Source: JALZUR01 sp965205365
GTDB lineage: Bacteria > Bdellovibrionota > Bdellovibrionia > Bdellovibrionales > UBA1609
DNA: 64,000 bases
NCBI GenBank assembly: GCA_965205365.1
Contig: CBDBGT010000005.1
Span: 1-64,000, forward strand
Direction of reading: 5' to 3'
Shown here: positions 50,813 to 60,747 of the stretch, piece by piece
Position numbering within the stretch: position 1 is the stretch's first letter
How the letters are laid out: every line of letters begins with the position of its first letter
Translations under genes and position numbers: made by a program
The notes under the pieces: model-generated
The model's database searches: none
Seen by the model: only the letters and a program-made list of their open reading frames with translations
What the model was told of the DNA's origin: nothing

Positions 50813-53368
50813 CTAATTAGTACTCGGGCGATAAACACAACGAAACCCTATACCAATACCTTCAACTAAGGGGTTAGCAAACGATACATAAAATACCCCA
50901 CAATTAACGTCAACATGGCTTGTACCGCAACCACGAAGTATTCCCTCAAAAGAAGGAGATCTTGTGAAAAACCCCTCCCCTAAACCACTAAACTTATTAA
51001 GGTGTGTATAATCTTTATCAGGGCCAAACTGATCTTTAGCCACCCTTGGTGTTGTGGTCGTTCCTCCACTAAGGCTTAGTTCATTAGGATTTGACTCCCT
51101 TGTTAATTCATACATGCTAACTGTGGTGTTGCCATAAGAACCTTCTTTATCATCTTTTACCCATTCAGAAATATTACCAGAAATATCCCAAACCACTTCT
51201 CCATTAGACAATGCATGTATTCTTTTATTTAAATCCCAAAAACTATCACAAGCTACCATTGTACCATGGCAACCCTCATTATCATTCTCACTAGCCTCGA
51301 CAGGGCCATGCGCCAACGCTCGGCTAAAACCCGAGCTTAAAGCAGTTATTCCCGAAAACACACCCCAATTAGAATCCACAGATTCAATATTTCTTGCTAT
51401 GGTTTGCCACTCATCGTTAGTCATAAGGTCATAGCCTTCGCCTATGCCCTGACATTTAGTAATAGCATCACCACGAGTAATCCCCTCAACAGGCAGCCCA
51501 CTGGCTTTAGACACAGCATTATCAGAATCATCATACTTTGCTTCATATTTCATTACACAAAAATCACTACTGGTATACCCAGCTAGTGCTGGAACAGGTA
51601 CATAATTTTCTGGACAAGAAGTGTTTGTATCTCTAACTATTAAACTACTGCTTACAGCTAATGTATTGCTATTACCAGCGTCATCTACTACATCACCTAT
51701 GCCTACTGTTAAGGTCAGTCTTCCTACACTTGCTCCTGTTACAGTTACATCACAAAATTCAAAGCATTCACTCGAGCTCACCACTCCTGAACTTGATGTA
51801 GGGGTAAAAGACCCAATTCGGTTTGTATCAACAACTCTTATTCTAAATAAAGCTTCTCCACCAACTACACTATTTGTACCTGCTAAAATCGTTATTCTTG
51901 GTGCTAAATTATCTATTGGTAAGTTAAATTCAGTGTCATTTGTTGTTGGGTTTTCATTTTCATCTATAGAACTTACTGTAACAGTATTAGTGCCTACAAT
52001 TTCTACTCCTTCTATAAAAGTTAACCCTACATTTTCAGGTCCCACGGTTGTACATGTGTGATGCTGTGGATTTGGACTTAAATTTTCATTTCTAAAGGTC
52101 ACTACTTCGTTAATCTCATTACATGGCACTGAAATCATAAAATTTAAACCATTAGTTAAATCTTGATCCTCTACCTCTGGTGCTCTTGCTATTGGACTTT
52201 GATCATTCACAGGCCCTGGACTTGCATCAATAGTGTTTCCATCTTGAGTTATACTCACTGGCAGTGGGTTTAAACTCACACCACTTACATCAAGTACACC
52301 ACTAAATTCTCCTGGAGCATTACATGAAACACTTTTACTTACTGATGAGTTTACTCTAATTGTAACGTTTCCTGAGCCCTCTGCACAAGCCCCACTTACA
52401 GTATAGTCCCTCGCGTTCTCACTGTTGACTCTTTGAAGAGAGGCAAACCTTAAAGTTCCTGCCTCCTCTACCATAAGACTGCTAGACTTTAGAACACTGT
52501 CTCCTCTATTGCCAATTGCATCCTCTATAGAGTTAGCTCCTACAGTTAAAATAAGTTCACCTGCTGATTGAATTACCCCTGTTGTTACTGAACATGGATT
52601 CGTAGTGCAAGTATAAGGCGCAGACTCTGGACCGGAAGTGTTTACGGTATAGTTAAATACTGAAATATTAATGTCAGTAACTGTAATTGTAAAACTTGCT
52701 CTTTGCCCTTGAATTATGGCCCCTTCATTTAAAATCTCAACCCTTGGACCTTTAGTATCAATTAAAAAACTTATATTTTTTTCTCCACTTGATGGGTTCT
52801 TATATTTATCAGTTGATAAAATTCTTAAATTATTTGGATTAGTGGTTTCAACAAAACTTTCTAGACTTAATCTAAACTCTTCTCCCCCACCACTAGTGCA
52901 AGTATGTGTTTGTGTACTTGGATTAAGACCAGATCCACTAATGCTTACAATTTCTTGAGCTTCGTTACACAAAATAGGCAAATTATAAAAACTGCCTCTA
53001 ACATAGGTACTCGGAGGAGTTGCTGTTGGAGGGCTTATTGGGCCTGTTTGATCATTTATTGGTGGAGTTGATGGTTTAGTAGTCTTGCCACCTTGTTCTA
53101 CTAAAACCGTCATAGGGTTTGAGACTATGAGGCTCACATCTAAAGTGGTTGAATATTTACCACCCGTACAAGCCACTGATTTAACAATATTAGGTGCTCC
53201 AATTGTAATTTTAACGTTTCCAGAGGATTCAGCACAGTTTCCACTTACTTTATAAGATGAGGCATTGCTTTGTGAAGCAAAGGAAAGGTCATTAACACTT
53301 AAATTGCCTTTGCCACCGCTACAGCTAGTAAAAACCATCAACACACAGAGGATAAATAGAGTTTTCAT
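50813..53368 (-). CDS. Modular surface lipoprotein with FGE-like C-terminal domain
   Basis: About 851 residues. The start is ATG 53368 (MKTLFILCVLMVFTSC) behind the Shine-Dalgarno AAGGAG; the frame is open further to 53419 but without signal. Lipidated Cys16. The repeated Cys-rich Ig-like modules match those of the 7750 protein closely (YTCTTNPCSVTT is identical in both). The last ~230 residues form an FGE/SUMF1-like domain (FCVMKYEAKYDDSDNAV, LMTNDEWQTIARNI, ISGNISEWVKDD, IGIGFRCVY). In secreted proteins this fold often acts as a ligand-binding, C-type-lectin-like domain rather than an enzyme. Probably a surface adhesin. Confidence 0.75.
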   Translation of the reverse strand: MKTLFILCVLMVFTSCSGGKGNLSVNDLSFASQSNASSYKVSGNCAESSGNVKITIGAPNIVKSVACTGGKYSTTLDVSLIVSNPMTVLVEQGGKTTKPSTPPINDQTGPISPPTATPPSTYVRGSFYNLPILCNEAQEIVSISGSGLNPSTQTHTCTSGGGEEFRLSLESFVETTNPNNLRILSTDKYKNPSSGEKNISFLIDTKGPRVEILNEGAIIQGQRASFTITVTDINISVFNYTVNTSGPESAPYTCTTNPCSVTTGVIQSAGELILTVGANSIEDAIGNRGDSVLKSSSLMVEEAGTLRFASLQRVNSENARDYTVSGACAEGSGNVTIRVNSSVSKSVSCNAPGEFSGVLDVSGVSLNPLPVSITQDGNTIDASPGPVNDQSPIARAPEVEDQDLTNGLNFMISVPCNEINEVVTFRNENLSPNPQHHTCTTVGPENVGLTFIEGVEIVGTNTVTVSSIDENENPTTNDTEFNLPIDNLAPRITILAGTNSVVGGEALFRIRVVDTNRIGSFTPTSSSGVVSSSECFEFCDVTVTGASVGRLTLTVGIGDVVDDAGNSNTLAVSSSLIVRDTNTSCPENYVPVPALAGYTSSDFCVMKYEAKYDDSDNAVSKASGLPVEGITRGDAITKCQGIGEGYDLMTNDEWQTIARNIESVDSNWGVFSGITALSSGFSRALAHGPVEASENDNEGCHGTMVACDSFWDLNKRIHALSNGEVVWDISGNISEWVKDDKEGSYGNTTVSMYELTRESNPNELSLSGGTTTTPRVAKDQFGPDKDYTHLNKFSGLGEGFFTRSPSFEGILRGCGTSHVDVNCGVFYVSFANPLVEGIGIGFRCVYRPSTN

Positions 53369-53462
53369 TATTTTACTCCTTACAAGTAATTCTATTGTTG
53401 TATCGTCATTTTTTTTCATGGGCTGTAGTCTAAAGTTTAAACTTTATTATAATATGCTTTAA

Positions 53463-54519
53463 ACCTGAGTTCGGCGATCTAAGCTACTATCAGAGCGGTG
53501 TTTATCAATTTTTGTTCTTCTGCGCTCCAGTTGATTCTTGGTTTTTTTTCTTGAAATGTATACGCTACAAGCCCTGCAATTATATTAACCATGGCGTTTG
53601 TAGGACTACGGTGTCTAGAGTGCTCTACTTGAGAAATATTTTTAAGCTGATCATTTATGGTCTCAATAACTGAGCGCTTTCGTAAAAGAATTTTATCCTC
53701 CATTTCCATCAACCTATTCTTCATGCCTTTTCTGACGGAAGTGATCAGTTTGACCCCATTTTCAAAAAGCTCATTAAATAACTTTTTTGAAATATAACCT
53801 TTATCAGCAAACAGCTTTCCCCATAAACCCTCTGCCAACTTAGGAACAGGTTTTCTGTCATCAACATTGCCAGCTGTAATCTGTGCAGATAACAAATGGC
53901 CAAACTCATTGGTGACAATGTGAAGTTTAAATCCAAAAAACCAACCCATTGTAGACTTTCCAACTGCAGCTATGTCTTTGAAAACTTTATTCCTTTTAAT
54001 GCGTTTATTTCTACATACTCTCAGAGGTGTAGAGTCGATAAAATTGATTCCTGTTGACTTTACAAACCGTGATTTTAAAAAAGAACAAAGAGGTATGAGT
54101 GCTGAGGGGATAAGCTCTACAAATCTTGTGTAGCTTACCAAATAAGGGAAGTCCCCTTTGTGATAAGCTCTCAAGTGTAGATAGAATTGCTTGAAGGTTC
54201 TAAATCCACATGGGTGAAATAGAATTAAAATTGATATAACTTCACTTATTGCTAGATTTGAGGGCGTACCTCTAAAAGGCTTTCGATTTTCTAAGGCTTG
54301 TTTTTTATAAACATTTTCATAATGCATACAAAAATCATCGACAGCGCAAAAAACAGTGGTAAGCTTATCTTGAGTCATAAAATTCCTTTTTAAAATTGCC
54401 GTCATTGGCGTTTTTGTTTGAACTAAGGATTTTATGGCTTTTTTTGTTTTCTGGGATTGCAAGGGGCGTCAAAAACTTTAAACACTTATTTTATAAAGAA
54501 TGTAACGCCGAACTCAGGT
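53463..54519 (-). mobile_element. IS982-family insertion sequence, copy 2
   Basis: Apparently identical to copy 1 (1057 bp, same 14-bp terminal repeats). It is flanked by its own 5-bp direct repeat TTTAA (53458-53462 and 54520-54524). It lies 94 bp upstream of the start of the FGE-type lipoprotein gene, so it could have displaced or altered that gene's promoter. Confidence 0.92.
53479..54378 (-). CDS. IS982-family transposase
   Basis: Identical product to that at 11244-12143; the same start choice applies (MTQDKLTTVF after AAGGAA), although the frame is open to 54462. The catalytic DDE residues are all present. Two identical copies in 42 kb show recent transposition. Confidence 0.9.
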   Translation of the reverse strand: MTQDKLTTVFCAVDDFCMHYENVYKKQALENRKPFRGTPSNLAISEVISILILFHPCGFRTFKQFYLHLRAYHKGDFPYLVSYTRFVELIPSALIPLCSFLKSRFVKSTGINFIDSTPLRVCRNKRIKRNKVFKDIAAVGKSTMGWFFGFKLHIVTNEFGHLLSAQITAGNVDDRKPVPKLAEGLWGKLFADKGYISKKLFNELFENGVKLITSVRKGMKNRLMEMEDKILLRKRSVIETINDQLKNISQVEHSRHRSPTNAMVNIIAGLVAYTFQEKKPRINWSAEEQKLINTALIVA

Positions 54520-54691
54520 TTTAAAGCTAAAAAATTCCACCGTCCCATAGCAACGGCCGTTTCAGACCTAAGTATGTATCAAGTTAATACAAATCTGTTC
54601 TTTAGGAGGGTTGTTTAAGGATCTTTTGTAAGCGAGCTAAAGCTAGCCCCATTTTAATTTAATACTAAATCTACTCAACCTTCCCAAACCT

Positions 54692-54912
54692 TTAGACCTC
54701 TTCCCCCTCCCAAGGCCTTTCTTTTAAAACCTCTAACATCACTTTAAATGGATCTTTCTTATTTAACTTCACCGTCACCATTAAAGAATATAATATTGAC
54801 CTGCTCTCAGCCCCCGCAACACGATCACTAAACAGCCAATTCTTCCTACCCAATACAAATTGCTTAATCTGTCTCTCCACATAAACATTATCTACATTTT
54901 CTTTAAAATTTT
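54692..54912 (-). pseudogene. IS66-family transposase relic (C-terminal end)
   Basis: The frame is open from near the murA stop: NVDNVYVERQIKQFVLGRKN, then WLFSDRVAGAESRSILYSLM and a tail ending at 54692. The GRKNWLFSD...AGA...LYSL pattern is the hallmark of the IS66 TnpC C-terminus. The upstream part including the catalytic residues is absent. The neighbouring stretch 54525-54690 shows nothing recognisable. Confidence 0.6.
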
Positions 54913-54915
54913 TTT

Positions 54916-56181
54916 TTATTTTATTCTATAAATACTTCCACCAAGGTTAGAAATTTTTTCTTCTATTTTTTCATAACCCCTATCCAAATGATACACTCTA
55001 TTTACTTGTGTCACACCTTTAGCAATCAAACCGGCAAGAACAAGTGAGGCACTTGCTCTTAAATCTGTTGCCATAACACAAGCCCCTGTAAGTTTTGATG
55101 GTCCAGAAATTTGAGCTCTTTTAGAATCAGTTTTAATATCAGCACCTAGCCTTGCAAGCTCTTGAACATGCATAAATCTATTTTCAAAAATTTCTTCATC
55201 AATAAGACTTACTCCATGAGCCTGAGTGAGTAGTGCCATCACCTGTGCCTGCAAATCAGTTGGAAATCCTGGATAAGGAGCTGTTTTTATATTTATTGGT
55301 TTTAAATTTTTAACCTCTGCGCCTAAAACTTTAATACTCATTTTTAAAATTTCAAACCTAGCACCCGCCTCTTTGAGAGCCTTAAGAAAGGCTGTTAGGT
55401 AATTTGGATTTATATTTTCAATATTAATATTTGATTTGGCTATTAAACCAGCACAAATAAATGTTCCAGCTTCAATCCTATCACTAATAATTGAATATGA
55501 TTCTGGAGCCTGTAACTTTTCAGCTCCTACAACAGTAATTGTTGACGTTCCCAAGCCTTTAATCTTCACACCCATTTTAGACAAATAGTTTCCAAGGTCC
55601 ACAACCTCAGGTTCTCTTGCTGCATTCTCTAAAACCGTAATGCCCTTTGTTAGTGCTCCAGCCATTAAGATATTTTCAGTCCCACCAACTGTTGGTTTTT
55701 CAAAAAACACCTTAGTCCCTTGAAGTTTTTTACAAGTTACAAGAATATAGCCTTCTAAAACACTAACCTTAGCGCCAAGTTTTTTAAAGGCTTTGAGGTG
55801 AAAATCAACAGGTCTTTTGCCTATTGCACAACCTCCAGGAAGACTCACTTTAGCATCACCAAACCTTGCAAGTAGCGGCCCCAAAACTAAAATACTTGCT
55901 CTCATCTTTCTAACCAGATTATAGGTTGCAATGGGTTTAAGTTTTTCAGGTATATTAATTTCAGCAGTGGCCTTTAATTTATCAAAGGTATATGTTGCCC
56001 CCAGTTCTTCAAGAATTTGTAGTGAAAAGTTAACATCTGCTAAATTTGGCAAATTTTTAATTGTGTGTTTCCCTTCAACTAAAAGTGTTGAAAATAATAT
56101 AGGTAGCGCTGAATTTTTAGCCCCACTTATTTTAACACTTCCACAAAGCCTACTCTCACCTTTAATATTAATTTTATCCAC
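54916..56181 (-). CDS. murA: UDP-N-acetylglucosamine 1-carboxyvinyltransferase
   Basis: First committed step of peptidoglycan synthesis (enolpyruvyl transfer to UDP-GlcNAc). The N-terminal SGAKNSALPILFSTLLVEG and the active-site loop SLPGGCAIGKRPVDFH with the PEP-binding Cys (fosfomycin target) are intact. FPTDLQAQVMALL and DLRASASLVLAGLIA follow as in the family. 421 residues. It is the last gene of the rho-rpmE-prfA-prmC-murA run, 9 bp after prmC. An IS66 relic abuts its 3' end. Confidence 0.95.
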   Translation of the reverse strand: MDKINIKGESRLCGSVKISGAKNSALPILFSTLLVEGKHTIKNLPNLADVNFSLQILEELGATYTFDKLKATAEINIPEKLKPIATYNLVRKMRASILVLGPLLARFGDAKVSLPGGCAIGKRPVDFHLKAFKKLGAKVSVLEGYILVTCKKLQGTKVFFEKPTVGGTENILMAGALTKGITVLENAAREPEVVDLGNYLSKMGVKIKGLGTSTITVVGAEKLQAPESYSIISDRIEAGTFICAGLIAKSNINIENINPNYLTAFLKALKEAGARFEILKMSIKVLGAEVKNLKPINIKTAPYPGFPTDLQAQVMALLTQAHGVSLIDEEIFENRFMHVQELARLGADIKTDSKRAQISGPSKLTGACVMATDLRASASLVLAGLIAKGVTQVNRVYHLDRGYEKIEEKISNLGGSIYRIK

Positions 56182-56190
56182 AACACCCCC

Positions 56191-57009
56191 TTAAGCCCTG
56201 TGTATTACAAAAAATCTATCTTTGCCAAAATCGTCTTTGTGAACCTGAGGCTTATACTTTTCTAATTTTTTTTCTACAATATTTCTTTGATCGTGAGAAA
56301 TTTCAAAAACCAAAAGCCCATCATCTGAAAGCCAATCATAAGAGCGTTTAGCCCAATGAATAACCTTCTCCCAACCAAAAACCCCTCCAAAAAGAGCCTT
56401 ACTAGGCTCATACTTATAAACCCCTTTAGCAAGATCTGGGTCATTAAAATAAATATATGGGGGGTTGCTTAGTATTAAATCGAATTTTTCATGTAATTCA
56501 CAGTTTTCAAATGATTTTTTTAAAATCTCTGTCTTAAAAAGTCTATGACTACATAAGGCTTCTACATTTTTAGACAAAGACTCATCTCCAAAAGGCTCAA
56601 TAAGCATAAGTTTTTCTAAAGTTGGAAGAAAAAGTGCCGCCCCTATGCCTAAGCAGCCTGAACCAGAGCCTATATCCAAAAGAGATTTAATCACCTTGTT
56701 CTTAGAGTTTTTAATAACCCACTTACAAATTTGCTCTGTCTCTGTTCTTGGAATAAAAACCTTACTTGAAACCAAAAATTTTTCTCCCATAAACTCAGCA
56801 CTTCCCATGAAGTACTCTAAAGGATACTCTTTTTTCCTACACCCAACCCACTCAAGCAACACCCTTTGTTCTAATCCACTAAGTTTATGCTCACCTGATA
56901 TAAGCTTAACCTGTGAAGCTTTAAACTTTGCTACTAATATCCAAATAAACTGTCTAAATAAATGTGAATTTTTTTCTTCACAAGAGTAAAAAAAATCATT
57001 TAAAGTCAT
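56191..57009 (-). CDS. prmC: Release factor glutamine methyltransferase
   Basis: Methylates the Gln of the GGQ motif in RF1 and RF2. SAM-binding motif LLDIGSGSGCLGIGAALF and the catalytic NPPY motif in DLILSNPPYIYF. The N-terminal helical domain contains the usual LEYFMGSAEFMGEKFLV and FIPRTETE segments. 272 residues. It lies 6 bp after prfA, its substrate's gene, a widespread arrangement. Confidence 0.94.
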   Translation of the reverse strand: MTLNDFFYSCEEKNSHLFRQFIWILVAKFKASQVKLISGEHKLSGLEQRVLLEWVGCRKKEYPLEYFMGSAEFMGEKFLVSSKVFIPRTETEQICKWVIKNSKNKVIKSLLDIGSGSGCLGIGAALFLPTLEKLMLIEPFGDESLSKNVEALCSHRLFKTEILKKSFENCELHEKFDLILSNPPYIYFNDPDLAKGVYKYEPSKALFGGVFGWEKVIHWAKRSYDWLSDDGLLVFEISHDQRNIVEKKLEKYKPQVHKDDFGKDRFFVIHRA

Positions 57010-57015
57010 AATCTT

Positions 57016-58089
57016 TTAATTACTCATTTCATTCTGGAGTATTTCTGCCTGATAGTGTGCCGCTAAGGGCTCTAATAAAACATCAAAATCTCCTCCCATA
57101 ACTTCATCAAGCTTATGTAAAGTTAAGCCTACTCTATGATCAGTAACCCTTGATTGTGGAAAATTATAAGTTCTAATTCTCTCAGATCTATCGCCTGTGC
57201 CTATTTGACTCAATCTTGTATCTGAAGCCTCTTTAATAATTTTTTCCTCTTCATAGGCAAGTAGCCTTGCATAAAGAACCTTCATAGCTTTAGCTTTATT
57301 CTTAGTTTGGGATTTTTCATCCTGACAAGACACCACAACACCTGATGGAATATGTGTGATTCTTACAGCCGAGTCTGTAGTGTTCACATGTTGACCCCCT
57401 GAACCACTTGACCTAAAAACATCAATTCTTAAATCTTTATCGTGGACATTAACGTCTACAGCCTCTGCTTCTATAACTACTGCCACAGTAACTGTTGATG
57501 TATGAACTCTTCCCTGGCTTTCTGTTCTAGGCACTCTTTGCACCCTATGAACACCACTTTCATATTTTAATTTACTATAAACCTTTTCTCCACTAATTGA
57601 AGCTACAACTTCTTTATACCCCCCCACAGCTCCTAAGCTAGTTGAAAGAACTTCAATTTTCCAAGAGTTTTTCTGTGCATAATAAGAATATCCTCGAAAA
57701 AGCTCCTCAGCAAAAAGCCCAGCTTCATCACCACCGGCTCCAGCACGAAGCTCTAAAATCACATTTTTACTATCTTTAGGGTCTTTAGGTAAAAGATGAA
57801 TTTGGAGCTGAAGAAACAAGTCTTCAATGTTTTCCTCTAGGCTAGAAACTTCAAGCTTTATAAGCTCTCTCATCTCCTCATCTTTCTCTACTTTTAATAA
57901 ACCTTTACTCCCCTTAAGGTCTGTTTTAACTTTTATATACCCTTCATAACAAGAAACCAATGGCTCCATTTCACCATGCTCTCTTAAAAGCTTTTGATAT
58001 TTTATCTTATCTTGAATAACAGAAGGATTTTGCAAGTCTCTTTCTAGTTTTTGAAACTTACTCCTTAGTTCGTCTAATTTCTGAAACAA
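57016..58089 (-). CDS. prfA: Peptide chain release factor 1
   Basis: Recognises UAA and UAG and releases the peptide. The GGQ motif lies in GSGGQHVNTTDSAVRI, and the stop-reading region is around LLPKDPKDSKNVILELRAGA and HRVQRVPRTESQGRVH. I prefer the TTG start at 58089 (TTG TTT CAG, 357 residues), which follows AAGG and gives the usual N-terminus; the frame is open to another TTG at 58113. Confidence 0.93.
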   Translation of the reverse strand: MFQKLDELRSKFQKLERDLQNPSVIQDKIKYQKLLREHGEMEPLVSCYEGYIKVKTDLKGSKGLLKVEKDEEMRELIKLEVSSLEENIEDLFLQLQIHLLPKDPKDSKNVILELRAGAGGDEAGLFAEELFRGYSYYAQKNSWKIEVLSTSLGAVGGYKEVVASISGEKVYSKLKYESGVHRVQRVPRTESQGRVHTSTVTVAVVIEAEAVDVNVHDKDLRIDVFRSSGSGGQHVNTTDSAVRITHIPSGVVVSCQDEKSQTKNKAKAMKVLYARLLAYEEEKIIKEASDTRLSQIGTGDRSERIRTYNFPQSRVTDHRVGLTLHKLDEVMGGDFDVLLEPLAAHYQAEILQNEMSN

Positions 58090-58145
58090 TGTAACGCGCC
58101 TTATAAGTTGCAACGAGGTTTAACTGTGTAAAGTTAGAAACAAGC

Positions 58146-58397
58146 TTATTTAGTAAGCTTAGCGTAACGCTTTTTAAAACGATCAATTCTACCCTCTGTA
58201 TCTAAGACCTTTTGTGTTCCAGTATAAAAAGGATGTGATGCACTTGAAATTTCAGTTGTAACCAATGGGTACTCCTTCCCATCTTCCCATTCAACTGTTT
58301 CCTTTGTAGTCATAGTTGAATTTGTTAAAAGTGAAAACCCGACGCTAATATCTTTAAAAACAACTTTCCTACTTTTTGGGTGTATACCTTTTTTCAT
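58146..58397 (-). CDS. rpmE2: Ribosomal protein L31, type B
   Basis: 83 residues (MKKGIHPKSRKVVFKDISVG ... SSASHPFYTGTQKVLDTEGR). It lacks the four zinc-binding cysteines, so it is the zinc-independent type that many bacteria express when zinc is short. Here it sits between rho and prfA, the usual place of L31, and is probably the housekeeping copy. Confidence 0.93.
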   Translation of the reverse strand: MKKGIHPKSRKVVFKDISVGFSLLTNSTMTTKETVEWEDGKEYPLVTTEISSASHPFYTGTQKVLDTEGRIDRFKKRYAKLTK

Positions 58398-58469
58398 CTT
58401 TTAATCCTCTATTTGCTTAAAATACTCTTAAATTAAGCTCGCTATAAATACCGTTTAATCCAAGACAGG

Positions 58470-60113
58470 TCAACCTCCCCCCATACCCTTTAAAAAGCTC
58501 TCATTAGTTTTCATACTTTCAAGCTTTCCTAATAAAAACTCCATGCTGTCCACCACATTCATTGGAGCTAAAACCTTTCTTAAAATCCAAAGACGATTTA
58601 AATCCCCTTTTTCAATTAGTAAGTCCTCTTTTCTAGTGCCTGACTTATTAATATCCATACATGGAAAAATACGTTTTTCCATTAATTTACGATCTAAATG
58701 AATTTCAGAATTACCTGTTCCCTTAAATTCTTCAAAAATCACCTCATCCATACGAGAGCCTGTATCCACAAGAGCTGTTGCTATAATTGTTAGACTTCCA
58801 CCTTCCTCAATATTTCTAGCAGCACCAAAAAACCTCTTTGGCCTATGTAGTGCATTTGAGTCCACACCACCAGATAAAATTTTTCCTGAGGGAGGAATAA
58901 CTGTATTGTAGGCACGAGCTAAACGAGTAATAGAATCTAATAAAATAACCACATCATGCTTATGCTCCACAAGTCTTTTGGCTTTTTCAATAACCATCTC
59001 AGCCACTTGAACATGCCTTGTAGGTGGCTCATCAAAGGTGGAACTAATTACTTCACCCTTAACATTACGAGACATGTCTGTAACCTCTTCTGGCCTTTCA
59101 TCAATTAAGAGAACAATTAAAGTTATGTTTGGATGATTTTGACTTATTGCGTTTGCTACGTTCTGCATTAAAACAGTCTTCCCTGTCCTTGGAGGCGCAA
59201 CAATTAAAGCCCTTTGCCCTTTGCCGAGAGGAGACATTAAGTCCACCACACGAGTAGTGTAGTCATTAGGTGCATACTCTAAATGAAGTTTTTTATCTGG
59301 ATAAAGAGGGGTTAAGTTATCAAATAAACTTTTGTTTTTAAACTTTCCATGGGGCTCAAAGTTTAGATTATCAACCTTTAATAGCGCAAAGTATCTCTCA
59401 CCCTCTCTAGGAGGTCTTACTGTACCTGTAACTGTATCACCTGTTCTAAGGCCAAATTTTCTAATTTGAGATAAACTTACATAAATATCATCTGAACCTG
59501 GAAGATAGTTATAATCTGGAGATCTTAAAAACCCATAACCATCTGGCAGAATCTCTAAAACCCCATCACCATAAATATCACCTAAAAGTGCTGCTCTTTT
59601 TAAAACTTCAAAAACTAATTCTTGTCTCCTTAGTCCTGGAGCATTTTCAATTTTAAATTTTTCAGCCAATGAGGCAAGGTCTGCAATTTTTTTAGCCTTA
59701 AGGTGTTTTGCACTTAATTCAGATTTTTCAGCCTCTGTAAGCTTAATGTCAGATAAATCAATATTCTCTAAGGTAACAGCGTCCATGGGCACAGGAAAAT
59801 CCTCATGATAGACGTTTCCACCACCTTGCCCACCGTAGTTATTAAAATCCCTACGACGCTTATTCCTACCACCACTGTTTCGACTGTTGTTGCGGTTGTT
59901 ATTGTTTCGATTGTTGTTTGACCTTCCTTGAGAAGGCACGTGGTCTGATGCCTCGACTAAAGGCTTTGCCTCACCATTAGAAGGTCCTTGAGTGGACTTA
60001 GCCCTAGGAGCCTTTTGTACAGCAACCCCTTTTTTTCTTTCTTTAATATCAACTCCAGCTTTTTTCGCCTCAGTTCTTTTTTCAGGCTGCTGTTTACCAA
60101 CATCATCTGACAT
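58470..60113 (-). CDS. rho: Transcription termination factor Rho with long N-terminal extension
   Basis: Hexameric RNA helicase that ends transcription. The core has the OB-fold RNA-binding domain (GVLEILPDGYGFLRSPDYNY), Walker A in VAPPRTGKTVL, Walker B region VVILLDSITRLARAYN and the R-loop GNSEIHLDRKL. At 547 residues it exceeds E. coli Rho by about 130. The surplus is an N-terminal, low-complexity region rich in Lys, then in Asn and Arg (NNRNNNNRNNSRNSGGRNKR). First gene of the operon ending in murA. Confidence 0.95.
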   Translation of the reverse strand: MSDDVGKQQPEKRTEAKKAGVDIKERKKGVAVQKAPRAKSTQGPSNGEAKPLVEASDHVPSQGRSNNNRNNNNRNNSRNSGGRNKRRRDFNNYGGQGGGNVYHEDFPVPMDAVTLENIDLSDIKLTEAEKSELSAKHLKAKKIADLASLAEKFKIENAPGLRRQELVFEVLKRAALLGDIYGDGVLEILPDGYGFLRSPDYNYLPGSDDIYVSLSQIRKFGLRTGDTVTGTVRPPREGERYFALLKVDNLNFEPHGKFKNKSLFDNLTPLYPDKKLHLEYAPNDYTTRVVDLMSPLGKGQRALIVAPPRTGKTVLMQNVANAISQNHPNITLIVLLIDERPEEVTDMSRNVKGEVISSTFDEPPTRHVQVAEMVIEKAKRLVEHKHDVVILLDSITRLARAYNTVIPPSGKILSGGVDSNALHRPKRFFGAARNIEEGGSLTIIATALVDTGSRMDEVIFEEFKGTGNSEIHLDRKLMEKRIFPCMDINKSGTRKEDLLIEKGDLNRLWILRKVLAPMNVVDSMEFLLGKLESMKTNESFLKGMGGG

Positions 60114-60364
60114 ATATCCCCCACAACAATATCTTAAAAATGGAATTACCGTTACGTGCTTATTATTTTTTCGAGTTTTTAGAAACTTCGACTTTATGAT
60201 ACCTCTTCATACATGAGCTATTCCTTATTTTTTGTCAACAAACTCCTTTAAAGTGCAATAAAAACATCAAATTTCATTTTTTTACTGCCTCAAATTGATA
60301 AAATTAAACTTCTCACCTTAATATCCGATTAGTGATTAAGAAAACAACACTAAGGAGCACTTTT

Positions 60365-60724
60365 ATGAACACAATGCCCTCTTCCAGATACCCTTTAGAA
60401 CTAGACATTGAATTTAAAAGAAGCTACGGGAGAAATTCTATAAGCGGAACATTAAAAAATATATCTCTTACAGGAACTTTCATCGAAAACTCTTTAAAAG
60501 ACCTGAATTTTCGAGATAAAATCTCCATCAGTCTAAACCTAAGCGGCCGTAAACGTGTAGTCTCAGCAACTGTGGTTTGGAAGAACCATCGAGGCTGTGG
60601 GGTTAGGTTTTTACCGTTTAACAGCCAAGATATTCAAATCATTGATGATTTAGTTTATTTCTTAGAGTCTAAGCGTAAAACAAAAAAAACTGTTCTTTCA
60701 GATATTTTTAAAAACGTAGCCTAA
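60365..60724 (+). CDS. PilZ-domain protein
   Basis: 119 residues with a PilZ fold (SSRYPLELDIEFKRSY, NISLTGTFIENS, VVWKNHRGCGVRFLPF). The D/NxSxxG motif is present as NISLTG, but the RxxxR motif that grips c-di-GMP is incomplete, so ligand binding is doubtful. Start: ATG 60365 behind TAAGGAG; the frame is open to 60332 without signals. Divergent from rho. Confidence 0.8.
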   Translation: MNTMPSSRYPLELDIEFKRSYGRNSISGTLKNISLTGTFIENSLKDLNFRDKISISLNLSGRKRVVSATVVWKNHRGCGVRFLPFNSQDIQIIDDLVYFLESKRKTKKTVLSDIFKNVA

Positions 60725-60747
60725 TGTTTACGCCATTAAAAATAAAA

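Noticed and set aside
11228..54519. Composite transposon bounded by the two IS982 copies
   Set aside because: Each copy has its own distinct 5-bp duplication, and the interior is essential chromosomal DNA, so the copies inserted independently.
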